From positions 1 through 64,000 of the forward strand of contig NZ_FZQR01000025.1 of assembly GCF_900199455.1 (NCBI RefSeq): DNA of 64,000 nucleotides, read 5' to 3'. A program made the translations under genes and the position numbers. The notes beneath the pieces are model-generated. The model saw nothing but the letters and a program-made list of their open reading frames with translations, ran no database searches and was not told where the DNA came from. Below, piece after piece: positions 52,649 to 64,000 of this stretch. The stretch is from Mesorhizobium carmichaelinearum (GTDB lineage: Bacteria; Pseudomonadota; Alphaproteobacteria; Rhizobiales; Rhizobiaceae). Within the stretch, counting starts at the first letter, position 1. The number at the start of each line of letters is the position of its first letter.

Positions 52649-54085
52649 TCAGAAAAATGTCTTGGCGGCGGCTTCGGCATAGGTACCGATCGGCCCGCCG
52701 ATCAGCACATAGAACAGCACGAAGGCGCCGGAGACGCCGAGCACGAGGCGCAGTTCACTGGCCATCGGTACGAAGCCGCCGACCGGTTCGTCGAACCACA
52801 TGATCTTGATGATGCGCAGATAGTAATAGGCGCCCACCACCGAGGCCAGCACGCCGATGATCGCCAGCGCGTAGAGGTTGGCGTTGATGGCTGCGAGGAA
52901 GACGTACCACTTCCCCCAGAAGCCGGCGAGCGGCGGGATGCCGGCCAGCGAGAACATCAGGATGGTGAGAATCGTCGCCATGATCGGATTGGTCGAGGCA
53001 AGCCCGGCCAGGTCGCTGATCTGCTCGACATTGCCTTCCTTGCGCCGCATGGCGAGGATGAAGGCGAAGGTGCCGAGCGTCATCACCAGATAGATCAGCA
53101 TATAGATCGCAACGCCGCGCACGCCGGCCTGGCTGTTGGCGGCAAGACCGACCAGCGCGTAGCCCATATGGCCGATCGAGGAATAGGCCATCAGGCGCTT
53201 GATGTTGGTCTGGCCGATCGCGGCGAAGGCGCCGAGCGCCATCGAGGCGATAGAAATGAAGACGATGATCTGCTGCCAGTCGGCGGCGATCGGCTTGAAC
53301 GCGCCCATGGTGACGCGCACGATCAGCGCCATCGCCGCCATCTTCGGTGCCGCCGCCAGGAAAGCCGTCACCGGCGTCGGCGCGCCCTCATAGACGTCGG
53401 GCGTCCACATATGGAACGGCACCGCCGAGATTTTGAAGGCAAGGCCGGCCAGCACGAAAACCAGGCCGAAGACGAGGCCGAGCTGGCGTTCGCCGCTGCC
53501 GAGTGCTGAGGCGATCTCCTGGAAGCCGGTGTTGCCGGTGTAGCCATAGACCAGGCTGATGCCATAAAGCAGCATGCCCGACGACAGCGCGCCAAGGACG
53601 AAGTATTTCAGGCCGGCTTCAGTAGAACGCAGATTGTCGCGGTTGATCGCCGCCAGCACGTAGATTGCCAGCGACTGCAGTTCGAGCCCGAGATAGAGCC
53701 CGATCATGCCGTTGGCCGAGATCATCAGCATCATGCCGAGCGTGCACAGCAGGATCAGCACCGGGTATTCGAATTTGTCGAAATGCTCCGCCTTGGCAAA
53801 GCGCATCGACATGATCAGCGTCACCGCCGAGCCGACCAGCGCCAGCACCTTCATGAAGCGGGAGAAGGGATCCTGGATGAACGCATTGCCATAGGCGCTG
53901 CCCAGCCCGGTGGAAAAGATCAGCCAGGCGCCGGCGACCACCAGCACGGCCACGGCAAGGCCGGTCACGGTGTTGGCGGTGTTGGCGCGCGAATAGGCGC
54001 CGACCATCAGCAGCGCGAGCGCGCCGATGGCAAGGATCAGCTCGGGCGTCGAGAGCGACAGGCTGGAGAGAAGGTCCGGCGTCAT
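52649..54085 (-). CDS. nuoN: NADH-quinone oxidoreductase subunit N
   Basis: A 478-residue antiporter-like membrane subunit of complex I, about 14 helices. Conserved Lys/Glu segments are [52 protein letters not shown] and [25 protein letters not shown] 54085 is used in place of a TTG three codons upstream. It is the last nuo subunit gene, 4 bp from birA. Confidence 0.95.
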   Translation of the reverse strand: MTPDLLSSLSLSTPELILAIGALALLMVGAYSRANTANTVTGLAVAVLVVAGAWLIFSTGLGSAYGNAFIQDPFSRFMKVLALVGSAVTLIMSMRFAKAEHFDKFEYPVLILLCTLGMMLMISANGMIGLYLGLELQSLAIYVLAAINRDNLRSTEAGLKYFVLGALSSGMLLYGISLVYGYTGNTGFQEIASALGSGERQLGLVFGLVFVLAGLAFKISAVPFHMWTPDVYEGAPTPVTAFLAAAPKMAAMALIVRVTMGAFKPIAADWQQIIVFISIASMALGAFAAIGQTNIKRLMAYSSIGHMGYALVGLAANSQAGVRGVAIYMLIYLVMTLGTFAFILAMRRKEGNVEQISDLAGLASTNPIMATILTILMFSLAGIPPLAGFWGKWYVFLAAINANLYALAIIGVLASVVGAYYYLRIIKIMWFDEPVGGFVPMASELRLVLGVSGAFVLFYVLIGGPIGTYAEAAAKTFF

Positions 54086-54103
54086 GGTTCGCAAAACCTC
54101 TGG

Positions 54104-55609
54104 TCAGTTCGCCGCCGCGGTCTGCGCGGCGCCGATGGATGCGGTGACATTGGTGACGAGCGACTTGACCGATTGGGCCGTCGCATCGAAGACGGGAGCG
54201 GGATAGACGCCAAAGAAGATGACCAGCACGACCAGCGGGTAGATGATGAACTTCTCGCGCGGCGACAGGTCGAGCAGGTTCTTCAGGCTGTCCTTGGTCA
54301 GCGCGCCGAAAATCACCCGGCGATAGAGCCAGAGCGCGTAGGCCGCCGACAGGATGACGCCGGTGGCGGCGAAGAACGCCACCCAGGTGTTGACCCGGAA
54401 CACGCCAAGCATGGTCAGGAACTCGCCGACGAAGCCGCTGGTGCCCGGCAGGCCGACATTGGCCATGGTGAAGACCATGAACACGGTGGCGTATTTCGGC
54501 ATGTTGTTGACCAGCCCGCCATAGGCGGCGATCTCACGCGTGTGCATGCGATCATAGATGACGCCCACACAAAGGAACAGCGCGCCCGACACGAGGCCAT
54601 GGCTGAGCATCTGGAAGATCGCGCCCTGCACGCCTTCCTGGTTCATGGCGAAGATGCCCATGGTGACGAAGCCCATATGGGCGACAGACGAATAGGCGAT
54701 CAGCTTCTTCATATCCTCCTGCATCAGCGCCACCAGCGAGGTGTAGATGATGGCGACGACCGAGAGCGTGAAGACCAGCGGCGCGAACATTTCGGATGCC
54801 AGCGGGAACATCGGCAGCGAGAAACGCAGGAAGCCGTACCCGCCCATTTTCAGGAGAATGGCGGCCAGGATGACCGAACCTGCCGTCGGCGCCTCGACGT
54901 GGGCATCCGGCAGCCAGGTGTGCACCGGCCACATCGGCATCTTCACCGCGAAGGAGGCGAAGAAGGCCAGCCACAGCCATGTCTGCATGTTGGCCGGGAA
55001 GCTGTGCGTCAACAGCGTCGGTATGTCGGTCGTACCGGACTGGTAGAACATCGCCATGATGGCGAGCAGCATCAGCACCGAACCGGCGAGCGTATAGAGG
55101 AAGAACTTGAACGAGGCGTAGACGCGCCGCTTGCCGCCCCAGACGCCGATGATGATGAACATCGGGATCAGACCGGCTTCGAAGAAGACGTAGAACAGCA
55201 CGATGTCGAGCGCGCAGAACACGCCGATCATCAGCGTCTCGAGCAGCAGGAAGGCGATCATATAGGCCTTGACGCGCTTCTCGATCGCTTCCCACGAGGC
55301 CAGGATGCAGAGCGGCATCAGGAAGGTCGTCAGGATGACGAACAGCATGGAAATGCCGTCGACGCCCATATGGTAGGAAATGCCGGAGTCGAGCCAGGCG
55401 AATTTCTCGACGAACTGGAAGCCGGCCTGCGAATTGTCGAAGCCGGTCCAGATGAACAGCGAGATGATGAACGTGGCCGTCGTGGTCAACAGCGCAATGG
55501 AGCGGATGTTGCGGCGCGCGTTTTCGCTGTCATCCCTGATGAACAGGATCAGCAGCACACCAACCAGCGGCAGGAAGGTGACCAGCGAGAGGATTGGCCA
55601 GGCGGTCAT
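54104..55609 (-). CDS. nuoM: NADH-quinone oxidoreductase subunit M
   Basis: A 501-residue proton-pumping subunit, about 14 helices. Key segments are [21 protein letters not shown] (charged Glu), [38 protein letters not shown] and [19 protein letters not shown]. Its ATG overlaps the nuoL stop (TGATG). Confidence 0.95.
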   Translation of the reverse strand: MTAWPILSLVTFLPLVGVLLILFIRDDSENARRNIRSIALLTTTATFIISLFIWTGFDNSQAGFQFVEKFAWLDSGISYHMGVDGISMLFVILTTFLMPLCILASWEAIEKRVKAYMIAFLLLETLMIGVFCALDIVLFYVFFEAGLIPMFIIIGVWGGKRRVYASFKFFLYTLAGSVLMLLAIMAMFYQSGTTDIPTLLTHSFPANMQTWLWLAFFASFAVKMPMWPVHTWLPDAHVEAPTAGSVILAAILLKMGGYGFLRFSLPMFPLASEMFAPLVFTLSVVAIIYTSLVALMQEDMKKLIAYSSVAHMGFVTMGIFAMNQEGVQGAIFQMLSHGLVSGALFLCVGVIYDRMHTREIAAYGGLVNNMPKYATVFMVFTMANVGLPGTSGFVGEFLTMLGVFRVNTWVAFFAATGVILSAAYALWLYRRVIFGALTKDSLKNLLDLSPREKFIIYPLVVLVIFFGVYPAPVFDATAQSVKSLVTNVTASIGAAQTAAAN

Positions 55610-57582
55610 CAGAGCATCATCCAGGTGACGAGTGCGGCAACGCCGATCAGCATGGCGAAGGCATAGTGGTAGAGGTAGCCGGTCTGCAGCTTGACGACGC
55701 GGTTGGTGACATCGACGACGCGCGCCGAAATGCCATCCGGCCCGAGCCCGTCGATAATGGTGCCGTCACCGGTCTTCCACAGGAAATGGCCAAGGCGCTT
55801 GGCCGGGCCAACGAACAGGAAGTCGTAAAGCTCGTCGAAATACCACTTGTTGAGCAGGAAGGCGTAGAGACCGCGATTCTGCTTCGCAAGGGTCACCGGC
55901 ATTTCCGGCGAGCGGATGTAGAACTTCCAGGCCAGCGCGAAGCCGATCAGCATGGCGATGAAGGGCGACAGTTCGACCCACAGCGGCAATTCGTGGATCT
56001 CGTGCAGGATGTGATTGTCCGGCAGTGTGAACAGCGACGCCTTCCAGAACTCGGCATAGCCCTCGCCGATGAAGGAATTGTGGAAGATGATGCCGGCAAA
56101 CAGCGCCCCGGCGGCCAGCACGAACAGCGGCACCAGCATCACCGGCGGCGATTCATGCACATGGTGCATCACCTCATGGCTCGCCCGCGGCTTGCCGTGG
56201 AAGGTCATGAAGATCAGGCGCCAGGAGTAGAAGGAGGTGAAGCAGGCGGCGATGACCAGCAGGATGAAGGCAAAGCCAGCAACCGAGTTATGTCCGGCAA
56301 AGGCGCTCTCGATGATGGCATCCTTGGAGAAGAAACCGGCAGTGCCGATGACGGTCACCGGAATGCCGACGCCGGTCAGCGCCAGCGTGCCGATCACCAT
56401 CATCCAGTAGGTGGTCGGGATCAGCTTCCGCAAGCCACCCATCTTGCGCATGTCCTGCTCGTCGGAGACGGCATGGATGACCGAGCCCGAGCCGAGGAAC
56501 AGCAGCGCCTTGAAGAAGGCGTGCGTGAACAGATGGAAGATCGCCGCACCGTAGGCGCCGACGCTGAGCGCCACGAACATGTAACCGAGCTGCGAGCAGG
56601 TCGAATAGGCGATGACGCGCTTGATGTCGTTCTGGACGAGACCAACGGTTGCCGCGAAGAAGGCGGTGAAGGCGCCGATGAAGGTCACCACGGTCAGCGC
56701 CGAATGCGACAGTTCGAACAGCGGCGACAGCCGTGCCAGCATGAACACGCCCGCCGTCACCATGGTGGCGGCATGGATGAGCGCCGAGACCGGCGTCGGG
56801 CCTTCCATGGCGTCCGGCAGCCAGGTGTGCAGCGGCACCTGCGCCGACTTGCCCATGGCACCCATGAACAGCAGCAGACACACGACGGTCATCGCCGTCT
56901 GCTTGTCCAGCGCATGGCCGAGGAAGGTCAGCACGGCCGCACCTTGCGGCGCGCCTTCAGCCGGGATGAACGTTGCTGCGTTGGCGAAGATGGTGCCGAG
57001 ATTGACCGAGCCGAACAGCACGAACAACCCGAAAATGCCGAGCGCGAAGCCGAAATCGCCGACGCGGTTGACGACGAAGGCCTTGATCGCCGCGGCATTG
57101 GCCGACGGCTTCTTGTACCAGAAGCCGATCAGCAGATAGGACGCGAGGCCCACCCCTTCCCAGCCGAAGAACATCTGCACGAGGTTGTCGGCCGTCACCA
57201 GCATCAGCATGGCGAAGGTGAACAGAGACAGATAGGCGAAGAACCGCGGCCGGTTCGGATCGTGGTGCATGTAGCCGATTGAATAGATGTGAACCAGCGC
57301 CGAGACGGTGTTGACCACCACCAGCATCACCACCGTCAGCGTGTCGATGCGCAGCGCCCAGGATGCTTCGAGCCCGCCGGACTGGATCCAGCGCAGCACC
57401 GGCACGACGAACACCTCACCATGGCCGAAACCGACGCTGAAGAAGGCAACCCACGACAGCACCGCCGAAATCACCAGGAAGCCGGAGGTGATGTATTCGG
57501 ATGCCTTGGCGCCAAGCGACGTGCCGAACAGGCCGACGATCAGGAAGCCGAGCAGTGGAAGGAAGACGATGGCTTGATACAT
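55609..57582 (-). CDS. nuoL: NADH-quinone oxidoreductase subunit L
   Basis: A 657-residue subunit with about 16 helices and the long lateral helix at its C terminus. It shows [54 protein letters not shown] and [24 protein letters not shown]. It begins 10 bp after nuoK and is coupled to nuoM. Confidence 0.95.
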   Translation of the reverse strand: MYQAIVFLPLLGFLIVGLFGTSLGAKASEYITSGFLVISAVLSWVAFFSVGFGHGEVFVVPVLRWIQSGGLEASWALRIDTLTVVMLVVVNTVSALVHIYSIGYMHHDPNRPRFFAYLSLFTFAMLMLVTADNLVQMFFGWEGVGLASYLLIGFWYKKPSANAAAIKAFVVNRVGDFGFALGIFGLFVLFGSVNLGTIFANAATFIPAEGAPQGAAVLTFLGHALDKQTAMTVVCLLLFMGAMGKSAQVPLHTWLPDAMEGPTPVSALIHAATMVTAGVFMLARLSPLFELSHSALTVVTFIGAFTAFFAATVGLVQNDIKRVIAYSTCSQLGYMFVALSVGAYGAAIFHLFTHAFFKALLFLGSGSVIHAVSDEQDMRKMGGLRKLIPTTYWMMVIGTLALTGVGIPVTVIGTAGFFSKDAIIESAFAGHNSVAGFAFILLVIAACFTSFYSWRLIFMTFHGKPRASHEVMHHVHESPPVMLVPLFVLAAGALFAGIIFHNSFIGEGYAEFWKASLFTLPDNHILHEIHELPLWVELSPFIAMLIGFALAWKFYIRSPEMPVTLAKQNRGLYAFLLNKWYFDELYDFLFVGPAKRLGHFLWKTGDGTIIDGLGPDGISARVVDVTNRVVKLQTGYLYHYAFAMLIGVAALVTWMML

Positions 57583-57592
57583 GGTGGTTCCG

Positions 57593-57901
57593 TCAACCCT
57601 TCATCATGTTCACGTCTTCGACCGCGATCGAGCCGCGGTTGCGGAAGAAGACGACGAGAATGGCAAGTCCGATGGCGGCCTCGGCCGCCGCGACCGTCAG
57701 CACGAACAGTGCGAACACCTGGCCGACCAGATCGCCGAGCGCCGCCGAAAAGGCGACGAAATTGATGTTGACCGCAAGCAGGATCAGCTCGATCGACATC
57801 AGGATGACGATGATGTTCCTGCGGTTCAGGAAGATACCGAACACGCCGAGCGTGAACAGGATCGCCGATACGGTCAGATAATGCGCGATGCCGACGACCA
57901 T
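57593..57901 (-). CDS. nuoK: NADH-quinone oxidoreductase subunit K
   Basis: A 102-residue subunit with three helices. The two buried Glu lie in [19 protein letters not shown] and [20 protein letters not shown]. It starts one base before the nuoJ stop region (57903), a tight junction typical of nuo operons. Confidence 0.96.
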   Translation of the reverse strand: MVVGIAHYLTVSAILFTLGVFGIFLNRRNIIVILMSIELILLAVNINFVAFSAALGDLVGQVFALFVLTVAAAEAAIGLAILVVFFRNRGSIAVEDVNMMKG

Positions 57902-57902
57902 C

Positions 57903-58523
57903 TCAGACTCCTTCGCCCGACTTGACCTTGCGGATTTCCATGCCTGTCGCCGGCGTGCGGCCGACCTGGGCTGCGATCGACTGCCGCTTGACCCCTTCCT
58001 TATGGCGCAGCGTCAGCACGATGGCGCCGATCATGGCAACCAGCAGGATGAGGCCCGAAATCTGGAAGTAGTAGAGGTAGTCGGTATAGAGGATGTCGCC
58101 GAGTGCGGCCGTGTTCGAGCGCGCGGCGAGATCGGGAATAGGCTTCGAAACCGTCGCGGCCAGCTTGGGTGCGAAGGTGTAGCCGCCCAGCACCACGATC
58201 AGCTCCGCCGCCAGGATCAGCCCGACCAGCGCGCCGATCGGCGCGTATTGCAGCGCGCCTTCCTTCATCTCGGCGAAATCGACGTCGAGCATCATGACGA
58301 CGAACAGGAACAGCACCATGACCGCGCCGACATAGACGACGAGCAGGATCATCGCCAGGAACTCGGCGCCGGTCAGCATGAACAGGCCGGCGGCGTTGAA
58401 GAAGGTCAGGATCAGGAACAGCACCGAATGCACGGGGTTGCGCGACGAAATGACCATGAACGCCGACGCCACGGCGACAAAGGCGAAGAGGTAGAAAAAG
58501 GCCGCCTCTAGTCCACTCAGCAT
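57903..58523 (-). CDS. nuoJ: NADH-quinone oxidoreductase subunit J
   Basis: A 206-residue subunit with five helices. [26 protein letters not shown] is the family signature with the pi-bulge helix. The C-terminal cytoplasmic tail is long. ATG 58523 is preferred over an upstream extension that runs into the hairpin cluster and lacks family sequence; GGGGGAA precedes it. Confidence 0.95.
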   Translation of the reverse strand: MLSGLEAAFFYLFAFVAVASAFMVISSRNPVHSVLFLILTFFNAAGLFMLTGAEFLAMILLVVYVGAVMVLFLFVVMMLDVDFAEMKEGALQYAPIGALVGLILAAELIVVLGGYTFAPKLAATVSKPIPDLAARSNTAALGDILYTDYLYYFQISGLILLVAMIGAIVLTLRHKEGVKRQSIAAQVGRTPATGMEIRKVKSGEGV

Positions 58524-58546
58524 TGGGGTTCCCCCGGGTTCCTGTC

Positions 58547-58719
58547 CAAACAGGACGTTCGTCCTGTTTGATTTCTGCGACCGCCTCCGGTCGTCAAGTT
58601 GCGTGTTCCTATCGCATGTTCCGATCGGGTTGAAAGACCCGATCGAAAGAAACATGCGACACTCTTTTCATCCGGAGGATGATCTGGTCCGAAAAGTCTG
58701 CAACTTTTCGGGATCATCC
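58547..58719. repeat. Three long hairpins between nuoI and nuoJ
   Basis: CAAACAGGAC-GTTC-GTCCTGTTTG (58547-58570), CGATCGGGT-TGAAAG-ACCCGATCG (58622-58645) and GGATGATC..CCGAAAAGT/ACTTTTCGGGATCATCC (58677-58719) are near-perfect inverted repeats. The last is a repeat very common in rhizobial intergenic DNA. They interrupt an operon whose other junctions overlap or nearly touch. Confidence 0.85.
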
Positions 58720-58757
58720 TCTGGACGAGGCCCCTCGCCCCGTCCATGCGTCAAATA

Positions 58758-59249
58758 TCAACGGTAGGGCGAGTCCAGCGAGATGTTGCGCGCCAGCTCG
58801 CGCTCCCACCGGTCGCCATTAGCCAGCAGCTTGTCCTTGTCGTAGTAGAGCTCCTCGCGCGTCTCCGTCGCGAACTCGAAATTCGGCCCCTCGACAATAG
58901 CGTCGACCGGGCAGGCTTCCTGGCAGAAGCCGCAATAGATGCACTTCACCATGTCGATGTCATAACGCACCGTGCGGCGAGTGCCGTCATTGCGGCGCGG
59001 GCCAGCCTCGATGGTGATGGCCTGCGCCGGGCAGATTGCTTCGCAGAGCTTGCAGGCGATGCAGCGTTCCTCGCCATTGGGATAGCGGCGCAGTGCATGC
59101 TCGCCACGGAAGCGCGGGCTGGTTGGCCCCTTCTCGTGCGGATAGTTGATCGTCTCCTTCGGCGCGAAGAACTGGCGCATCGACAGGAAGAAGGCGCTGA
59201 CGAAATCCTGCAGCAGCAGCGATTTGGCGGCTTGGCCGAGAGCGGACAT
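58758..59249 (-). CDS. nuoI: NADH-quinone oxidoreductase subunit I
   Basis: A 163-residue peripheral subunit with two [4Fe-4S] clusters: [16 protein letters not shown] and [16 protein letters not shown]. It links electron transfer from NuoG towards the quinone site. The ATG overlaps the nuoH stop (TGATG); the longer upstream frame mirrors nuoH. Confidence 0.96.
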   Translation of the reverse strand: MSALGQAAKSLLLQDFVSAFFLSMRQFFAPKETINYPHEKGPTSPRFRGEHALRRYPNGEERCIACKLCEAICPAQAITIEAGPRRNDGTRRTVRYDIDMVKCIYCGFCQEACPVDAIVEGPNFEFATETREELYYDKDKLLANGDRWERELARNISLDSPYR

Positions 59250-60292
59250 CACGCAAACCCCGTGATTTTGAGGAAGGCTGCGGTGGCGACCACCATGAAC
59301 AGCGAGATCGGCAGGAACACTTTCCAGCCAAGCCGCATCAGCTGGTCGTAGCGGTAGCGCGGCACGAAGGCCTTCACCATGGAGATGCCGAAGAACACGA
59401 AGCAGACCTTCAGCACGAACCAGATGACGCCCGGCACCCAGGTGAAGGGCGCGAAGTCGAAGGGCGGCAGCCAGCCGCCGAGGAACAGGATGGTGGCCAG
59501 CGCGCACATCAAGACGATGGCGACATATTCGCCGAGGAAGAACAGCAGGAACGGCGTCGACGAATATTCGACCATGTGGCCGGCGACCAGTTCCGATTCG
59601 GCTTCGACCAGATCGAAAGGCGGCCGGTTCGTCTCGGCCAGCGCCGAGATGAAGAAGATGATGAACATCGGGAACAGCGCCAGCCAGTTCCAGTCGAGGA
59701 AGGTGTTGGGCAGGCCGAGCCGCGTACCAAGCCCACCCTGCTGCGACAGCACGATATCAGTCAGGTTGAGCGAGCCGGCGGTCAGCAGCACGGTGACGAT
59801 GACGAAACCGATCGAGACTTCGTATGACACCATCTGCGCCGCCGAACGCAGCGCGCCGAGGAACGGGTATTTCGAGTTGGAGGCCCAGCCGCCCATGATC
59901 ACGCCATAGACCTCGAGCGAGGAAATGGCGAAGACATAGAGGATACCGACATTGACGTTGGCGATCGCCCACCCCTGGTTGACCGGAATGACGGCCCAGG
60001 CCGAGATCGCCAGCACCGCCGACACCAATGGCGCCAAAAGGAAGACACCCTTGTTGGCGCCGGACGGGATGACCGGTTCCTTGAAGACGAATTTCAACAG
60101 GTCGGCGAAGGCCTGCAGCGTGCCCCAGGGGCCGACGACATTCGGGCCGCGGCGCAACTGCACCGCCGCCCAGATCTTGCGGTCGGCGTAGAGGATGTAA
60201 GCGACGAAGACCAGCAGCACCACGATCAGCACGACTGACTTCAACAGGATCAGCAGCGCCGGCAGCACGTAGAAGGAGAAGAAGGTGTCCAT
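59249..60292 (-). CDS. nuoH: NADH-quinone oxidoreductase subunit H
   Basis: A 347-residue membrane subunit with about eight helices lining the quinone chamber. [48 protein letters not shown] and [20 protein letters not shown] are highly conserved. It begins 2 bp after nuoG. Confidence 0.96.
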   Translation of the reverse strand: MDTFFSFYVLPALLILLKSVVLIVVLLVFVAYILYADRKIWAAVQLRRGPNVVGPWGTLQAFADLLKFVFKEPVIPSGANKGVFLLAPLVSAVLAISAWAVIPVNQGWAIANVNVGILYVFAISSLEVYGVIMGGWASNSKYPFLGALRSAAQMVSYEVSIGFVIVTVLLTAGSLNLTDIVLSQQGGLGTRLGLPNTFLDWNWLALFPMFIIFFISALAETNRPPFDLVEAESELVAGHMVEYSSTPFLLFFLGEYVAIVLMCALATILFLGGWLPPFDFAPFTWVPGVIWFVLKVCFVFFGISMVKAFVPRYRYDQLMRLGWKVFLPISLFMVVATAAFLKITGFA

Positions 60293-60294
60293 GC

Positions 60295-62376
60295 TTATTC
60301 CGCCGCCTGCTTGAAGCCGCTCTTGGCCAGTGCCGAGCATTCCGCCATCACGGCGGACGCCCGCGCGATCGGGTTGGTCAGGTAGAAATCCTTGACCGGT
60401 GAATTGAAGGTGCCCTTGTTCAGCCGCCCGCCGAGCTTCGCCACATTGGCGATATCCTCGGCATTGCCGGCCGCGACCTGATCGATGCGGGCCAGATGCG
60501 GGTATTCACCATAGAGCTTTGCGCGCAACTGCGGCAGCGAATCAAACGGCAGTTTCTTGCCCAGCACATCGGACAGGGCCCTGAGAATCGCCCAGTCCTC
60601 GCGCGCATCGCCGGGGGCGAAGCCGGCGCGGTTGGTCTGCTGCACGCGCCCTTCGGTGTTGACGTAGGTGGCCGACTTTTCGGTGTAGGCGGCCGCCGGC
60701 AGGATGACATTGGCACGGTGCGCGCCCTGGTCGCCATGGGTGCCGATATAGACGACAAAGGCGCCGCCGGTCTTGCCCATGTCGATCTCGTCGGCGCCGA
60801 GCAGGAACAGCACATCCGTTTCGCCCAGCATGCCGGCAACATCCTTGCCGCCCTCGCCCGGCACGAAGCCGAGATCGAGGCCGCCGACGCGCGCCGCGGC
60901 ATTGTGCAGCACGGCAAAGCCGTTCCAGTCCGCCCGCGCCGCGTTGACAGCCGCAGCGAGCTTGGCCGCCTGGCCGAGCACGGCAGCACCATCGGCGCGC
61001 GCCAGGGCACCCTGGCCGATGATGATCAGCGGATGCGTTGCCTTCTTCAGCGTCTGGAAGAACTTGCCATTGCCGTCGGCCAGATCCTTCAGCGAATCCG
61101 GTCCGGCGCCGAGCAGTTCATACTCATAGCGCGTGTCGCCGATATCGCCGATGACTCCGACCGGCAAATTGCCGACCCGCCAGCGCTTGCGGATCCGGGC
61201 GTTGAGCACCGAGGCTTCGAAACGCGGGTTGGCGCCGATGATCAGCACCGCGTCGGCCTGCTCGATGCCTTCGATGGTCGAATTGAAGATGTAGCTGGCG
61301 CGGCCGAGCGCCGGATCGAGTGCGGCGCCATCCTGGCGACAGTCGGTGTTCTTCGAACCGAGCGAAGCCATCAAAAGCTTCAGCGCGTAGATTTCTTCCA
61401 CCGCCGCGAGATCGCCAGCAATGGCGCCGATCTTCTCAGGCGTCGTCTTCGACACCGCGTCCTTGATTGCACCGAAGGCTTCAGCCCAGCTCGCCGGAAC
61501 CAGCTTGCCGTCCTTGCGCACATAGGGCCGGTCGAGGCGCTGCGTGCGCAGCCCGTCCCAGATGAAGCGGGTCTTGTCGGAAATCCACTCCTCGTTCACC
61601 TGCTCGTTGACGCGCGGCAGAATGCGCATCACTTCGCGTCCACGGCTATCGACGCGGATCGCCGAGCCGACAGCATCCATCACATCGATGGATTCGGTCT
61701 TGGTCAGCTCCCACGGCCGCGCCTGGAAGGCGAAGGGCTTGGAGGTCAGCGCACCGACGGGGCAGAGATCGATGACATTGCCCTGCAATTCCGAAGTCAT
61801 CGCGCTTTCGAGATAGGTGGTGATCTCGGCATCCTCGCCACGGCCGATCAGGCCAAGCTCCGAAATGCCGGCGACTTCCGTGGTGAAGCGGACGCAGCGC
61901 GTGCAATGGATGCAGCGGTTCATCACCGTCTTGACCAGCGGGCCGATATATTTGTCTTCGACGGCGCGCTTGTTCTCGTGATAGCGCGAGGAATCGACGC
62001 CGAAGGCCATCGCCTGGTCCTGCAGGTCGCATTCGCCGCCCTGGTCGCAGATCGGGCAGTCGAGCGGATGGTTGATCAGCAGGAACTCCATCACGCCTTC
62101 CCGGGCCTTCTTGACCATCGGCGTGTTGGTGAAGATTTCTGGCGGCTCGCCGTTCGGGCCGGGGCGCAAATCGCGCACGCCCATGGCGCAGGAAGCCTGC
62201 GGCTTGGGCGGCCCACCCTTCACCTCGATCAGGCACATGCGGCAATTGCCGGCGATCGACAGCCGCTCATGGAAGCAGAAGCGCGGCACTTCCGCGCCCG
62301 CGTCTTCCGCCGCCTGCAGCAGCGTGTAGTGGTCGGGTACAGTGATCTCTTTCCCGTCGACCTTGAGCTTTGCCAT
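60295..62376 (-). CDS. nuoG: NADH-quinone oxidoreductase subunit G
   Basis: A 693-residue peripheral subunit. The [2Fe-2S] ligands are C34, C45, C48 and C63 ([17 protein letters not shown]). A His/Cys [4Fe-4S] site is in [18 protein letters not shown] and another cluster in [11 protein letters not shown] molybdopterin-oxidoreductase-like fold fills the C-terminal part. ATG 62376 ([11 protein letters not shown]) is preferred to a codon 12 residues upstream. Confidence 0.95.
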   Translation of the reverse strand: MAKLKVDGKEITVPDHYTLLQAAEDAGAEVPRFCFHERLSIAGNCRMCLIEVKGGPPKPQASCAMGVRDLRPGPNGEPPEIFTNTPMVKKAREGVMEFLLINHPLDCPICDQGGECDLQDQAMAFGVDSSRYHENKRAVEDKYIGPLVKTVMNRCIHCTRCVRFTTEVAGISELGLIGRGEDAEITTYLESAMTSELQGNVIDLCPVGALTSKPFAFQARPWELTKTESIDVMDAVGSAIRVDSRGREVMRILPRVNEQVNEEWISDKTRFIWDGLRTQRLDRPYVRKDGKLVPASWAEAFGAIKDAVSKTTPEKIGAIAGDLAAVEEIYALKLLMASLGSKNTDCRQDGAALDPALGRASYIFNSTIEGIEQADAVLIIGANPRFEASVLNARIRKRWRVGNLPVGVIGDIGDTRYEYELLGAGPDSLKDLADGNGKFFQTLKKATHPLIIIGQGALARADGAAVLGQAAKLAAAVNAARADWNGFAVLHNAAARVGGLDLGFVPGEGGKDVAGMLGETDVLFLLGADEIDMGKTGGAFVVYIGTHGDQGAHRANVILPAAAYTEKSATYVNTEGRVQQTNRAGFAPGDAREDWAILRALSDVLGKKLPFDSLPQLRAKLYGEYPHLARIDQVAAGNAEDIANVAKLGGRLNKGTFNSPVKDFYLTNPIARASAVMAECSALAKSGFKQAAE

Positions 62377-62449
62377 TCGCTTCAAACCCCTGCGGATTTC
62401 CCGCAATCTCATTTCCCGGACGCGGCAGACGCAGCGCCCGGCATTTCAT

Positions 62450-63145
62450 TCACTTCTTCGCGGCCAGCACTGCGGCCTGAGCAGTCCAGTCGTCGCGGCC
62501 GATGCGGCCGTTGAACGACAGATAATCGTCGACCCAGGCGATCTCCTGCGTCGACCAGGCGGCGATCTGGGCATATGTCCAGATACCGAGCCCGTTCAAC
62601 ACCTTCTCCAGCTTCGGACCGATGCCCGATATCGCCTTCAGGTCGGAAGGCTTGGCCGGCTTGTCGATAGCCTTGGGCTGGCGGAAATCCTCGGGCAGCA
62701 GCACATCGGCGGCCTCGGCCGTTGCCGGAGCGGCATTCGCCACAGGCGCCGCGGTGGCGGCCTCCTTGGCGGCGATGTCGGTGACTTCCTGCGCAAAGGA
62801 CTGCGCCTCGGCGATCAGGGTTTTCGTTGTCGCTCGCGCTTTGGTGGCGGGGACGCTTGTGTCGTCGAAACTCCCGACGCGCGCCTCGAAATCCTCGATC
62901 AGCGGCTGCATCAGGCGCTGTGATGCCTCGGCGGCTCCTGTGAGCGCGCCCAGCCAGACGCCGAAGGCGTGGTTGGCAAGCCCGATACCGAGCGCCGACA
63001 TCGCCGCCGCACCCGCGACAGGGTGCACGAAAAGGTTGACGGCGCTGGCCATCTCCCTCGGCATCATCCTGGTCAGGTCCTGGTTCATCTTCTCGATCTG
63101 GTCCAAATTGAGCATCATTGGGTAGGGTGTCGAATACGCCGCCAT
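62450..63145 (-). CDS. Helix-hairpin-helix protein inserted between nuoF and nuoG
   Basis: A 231-residue protein of unknown role. Residues 10-95 are helical, phasin-like in composition (LDQIEKMNQDLTRMMPREMA, ALTGAAEASQRLMQPLIEDF). An Ala/Pro/Glu-rich linker (about 125-160) follows. The C-terminal 65 residues are a helix-hairpin-helix unit (DLKAISGIGPKLEKVLNGLG, then IWTYAQIAAWSTQEIAWVDD). The same unit occurs as a C-terminal extension of NuoE in rhizobia, as remembered. GAGGAG precedes ATG 63145. Position suggests a complex I accessory or assembly factor. Confidence 0.75.
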   Translation of the reverse strand: MAAYSTPYPMMLNLDQIEKMNQDLTRMMPREMASAVNLFVHPVAGAAAMSALGIGLANHAFGVWLGALTGAAEASQRLMQPLIEDFEARVGSFDDTSVPATKARATTKTLIAEAQSFAQEVTDIAAKEAATAAPVANAAPATAEAADVLLPEDFRQPKAIDKPAKPSDLKAISGIGPKLEKVLNGLGIWTYAQIAAWSTQEIAWVDDYLSFNGRIGRDDWTAQAAVLAAKK

Positions 63146-63207
63146 AGAGTTCTCCTCGTCGTTTCTTCGCTCGCCCCGCCCCGTTATTCCCAAACTCACA
63201 AATTCGT

Positions 63208-64000
63208 CTATTCCGCCGCCACCATCACCGGTTCGGCGCGGTGCGCGTTGCGCGAAAACTCGTCGATGCGGCGCTCCACCTCGCCGCGGAAATGCCGCAT
63301 CAGGCCCTGGATCGGCCATGCCGCGGCGTCGCCCAGCGCGCAGATCGTGTGGCCCTCGACCTGCTTGGTGACGTCGAGCAGCATGTCGATCTCGCGCTTC
63401 TGCGCCTCGCCACGCACCAGCCGCTCCATCACCCGCCACATCCAGCCGGTGCCTTCGCGGCACGGCGTGCACTGGCCGCAGCTCTCATGCTTGTAGAAGT
63501 AGGACAACCGGGCAATCGCCTTCACGACGTCGGTCGACTTGTCCATGACGATGACGGCCGCCGTGCCGAGGCCGGATTTCAGGTCGCGCAGCGCGTCGAA
63601 ATCCATCGGCGTGTCGATGATCTGCTCGGCCGGCACCAGCGGCACCGAGGCGCCGCCCGGAATGACCGCCAGCAAATTGTCCCAGCCGCCGCGAATGCCG
63701 CCGCAATGCGTTTCGATCAACTCGCGGAACGGGATCGACATCGCCTCTTCGACGGTGCACGGATTGTTGACGTGGCCGGAGACGCAGAACAGCTTGGTGC
63801 CGACATTGTTGGGCCGGCCGAAGGACGAGAACCAGGCCGCACCCCGGCGCAGGATGGTCGGCGCCACCGCGATCGATTCAACATTGTTGACCGTTGTCGG
63901 ACAACCGTACAAGCCGACATTGGCCGGGAATGGCGGCTTCAGCCTGGGCTGACCCTTCTTGCCTTCGAGGCTTTCCAGCAGCGCCGTCTCCTCGCCGCAG
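63208..64000 (-). CDS. nuoF: NADH-quinone oxidoreductase subunit F (3' part)
   Basis: The gene enters from the right edge; about 263 C-terminal residues are present. [43 protein letters not shown] and the [4Fe-4S] motif [15 protein letters not shown] mark the flavin/NADH subunit. It ends in a short Ala/Glu tail, 62 bp before the inserted helix-hairpin-helix gene. Confidence 0.95.
   Translation of the reverse strand, partial: CGEETALLESLEGKKGQPRLKPPFPANVGLYGCPTTVNNVESIAVAPTILRRGAAWFSSFGRPNNVGTKLFCVSGHVNNPCTVEEAMSIPFRELIETHCGGIRGGWDNLLAVIPGGASVPLVPAEQIIDTPMDFDALRDLKSGLGTAAVIVMDKSTDVVKAIARLSYFYKHESCGQCTPCREGTGWMWRVMERLVRGEAQKREIDMLLDVTKQVEGHTICALGDAAAWPIQGLMRHFRGEVERRIDEFSRNAHRAEPVMVAAE

Noticed and set aside
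53783-57282. Two very long plus-strand open frames opposite nuoN, nuoM and nuoL
   Set aside because: Products are extremely Arg/Asp/His-rich with no motifs, while the minus strand encodes complete complex I subunits.

Overview
The window reads as chromosomal DNA of a rhizobial alphaproteobacterium, most likely Mesorhizobium or a close Phyllobacteriaceae relative. The reasons are the high GC and alphaproteobacterial codon use, the rhizobial nuo order with birA and rnj downstream, a cobalamin locus with rhizobial-type cbtB/cbtA, long rhizobial intergenic palindromes, and a GTTC-N7-GTTC LexA site. The genus call rests on gene content and remembered family resemblance; no search was run.

Layout. 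1-120 is the tail of an unidentified gene. 258-6814 (minus) is a seven-gene catabolic operon: NMT1-like binding protein, ABC ATPase, permease, cytosine-deaminase-like amidohydrolase, FAD oxidase and two NAD(P)H dehydrogenases. A divergent RidA-like and creatininase-like pair follows (7080-8321), then a ParDE toxin-antitoxin pair. 8999-13990 is cobalamin biosynthesis and cobalt uptake: a tyrosine-phosphatase-like gene, cobC and cbiB with start codons overlapping head to head, and a riboswitch-led cbtB-cbtA-cobU-cobO operon. 14136-18189 holds a Rieske oxygenase, an MFS transporter and two membrane enzymes. 18214-25962 is a sugar-uptake locus: a ROK repressor diverging from a Tat-exported binding protein, two permeases, an ATPase and a GH42 beta-galactosidase.

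From 25998 come a MerR regulator, a 548-bp element with perfect 24-bp terminal inverted repeats, a frameshifted mgtE, and a LuxR-type regulator that lacks the phospho-acceptor Asp. 29655-36883 is a serine-cycle operon (sgaA, malyl-CoA lyase, mtkA, mtkB, ppc) in which the last part of a hydroxypyruvate reductase is joined in frame to the front of ppc. 37095-40050 is an outer-membrane protein with a two-component system. Next are tRNA-Leu(GAG), lipB, an AT-rich membrane gene, an SRPBCC-M50 protease, and two genes missed by long-ORF calling: a 28-residue membrane peptide behind a LexA box and a 50-residue Cys-rich peptide.

44048-52644 is mostly housekeeping on the minus strand (GYD protein, lolD, lolC, proS, DUF1467, mce, rnj, birA), with a probable small RNA at about 48106-48259 and one plus-strand metallo-hydrolase. 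52649 to the window end is the nuo operon, nuoF (partial) to nuoN, with an extra helix-hairpin-helix gene between nuoF and nuoG and a cluster of hairpins between nuoI and nuoJ.

The strongest leads are the SOS-controlled micropeptide, the hpr remnant fused to ppc, the inverted-repeat element beside mgtE, the extra gene inside nuo, the candidate small RNA, and the uncharacterised N-heterocycle-type catabolic locus at the left end.
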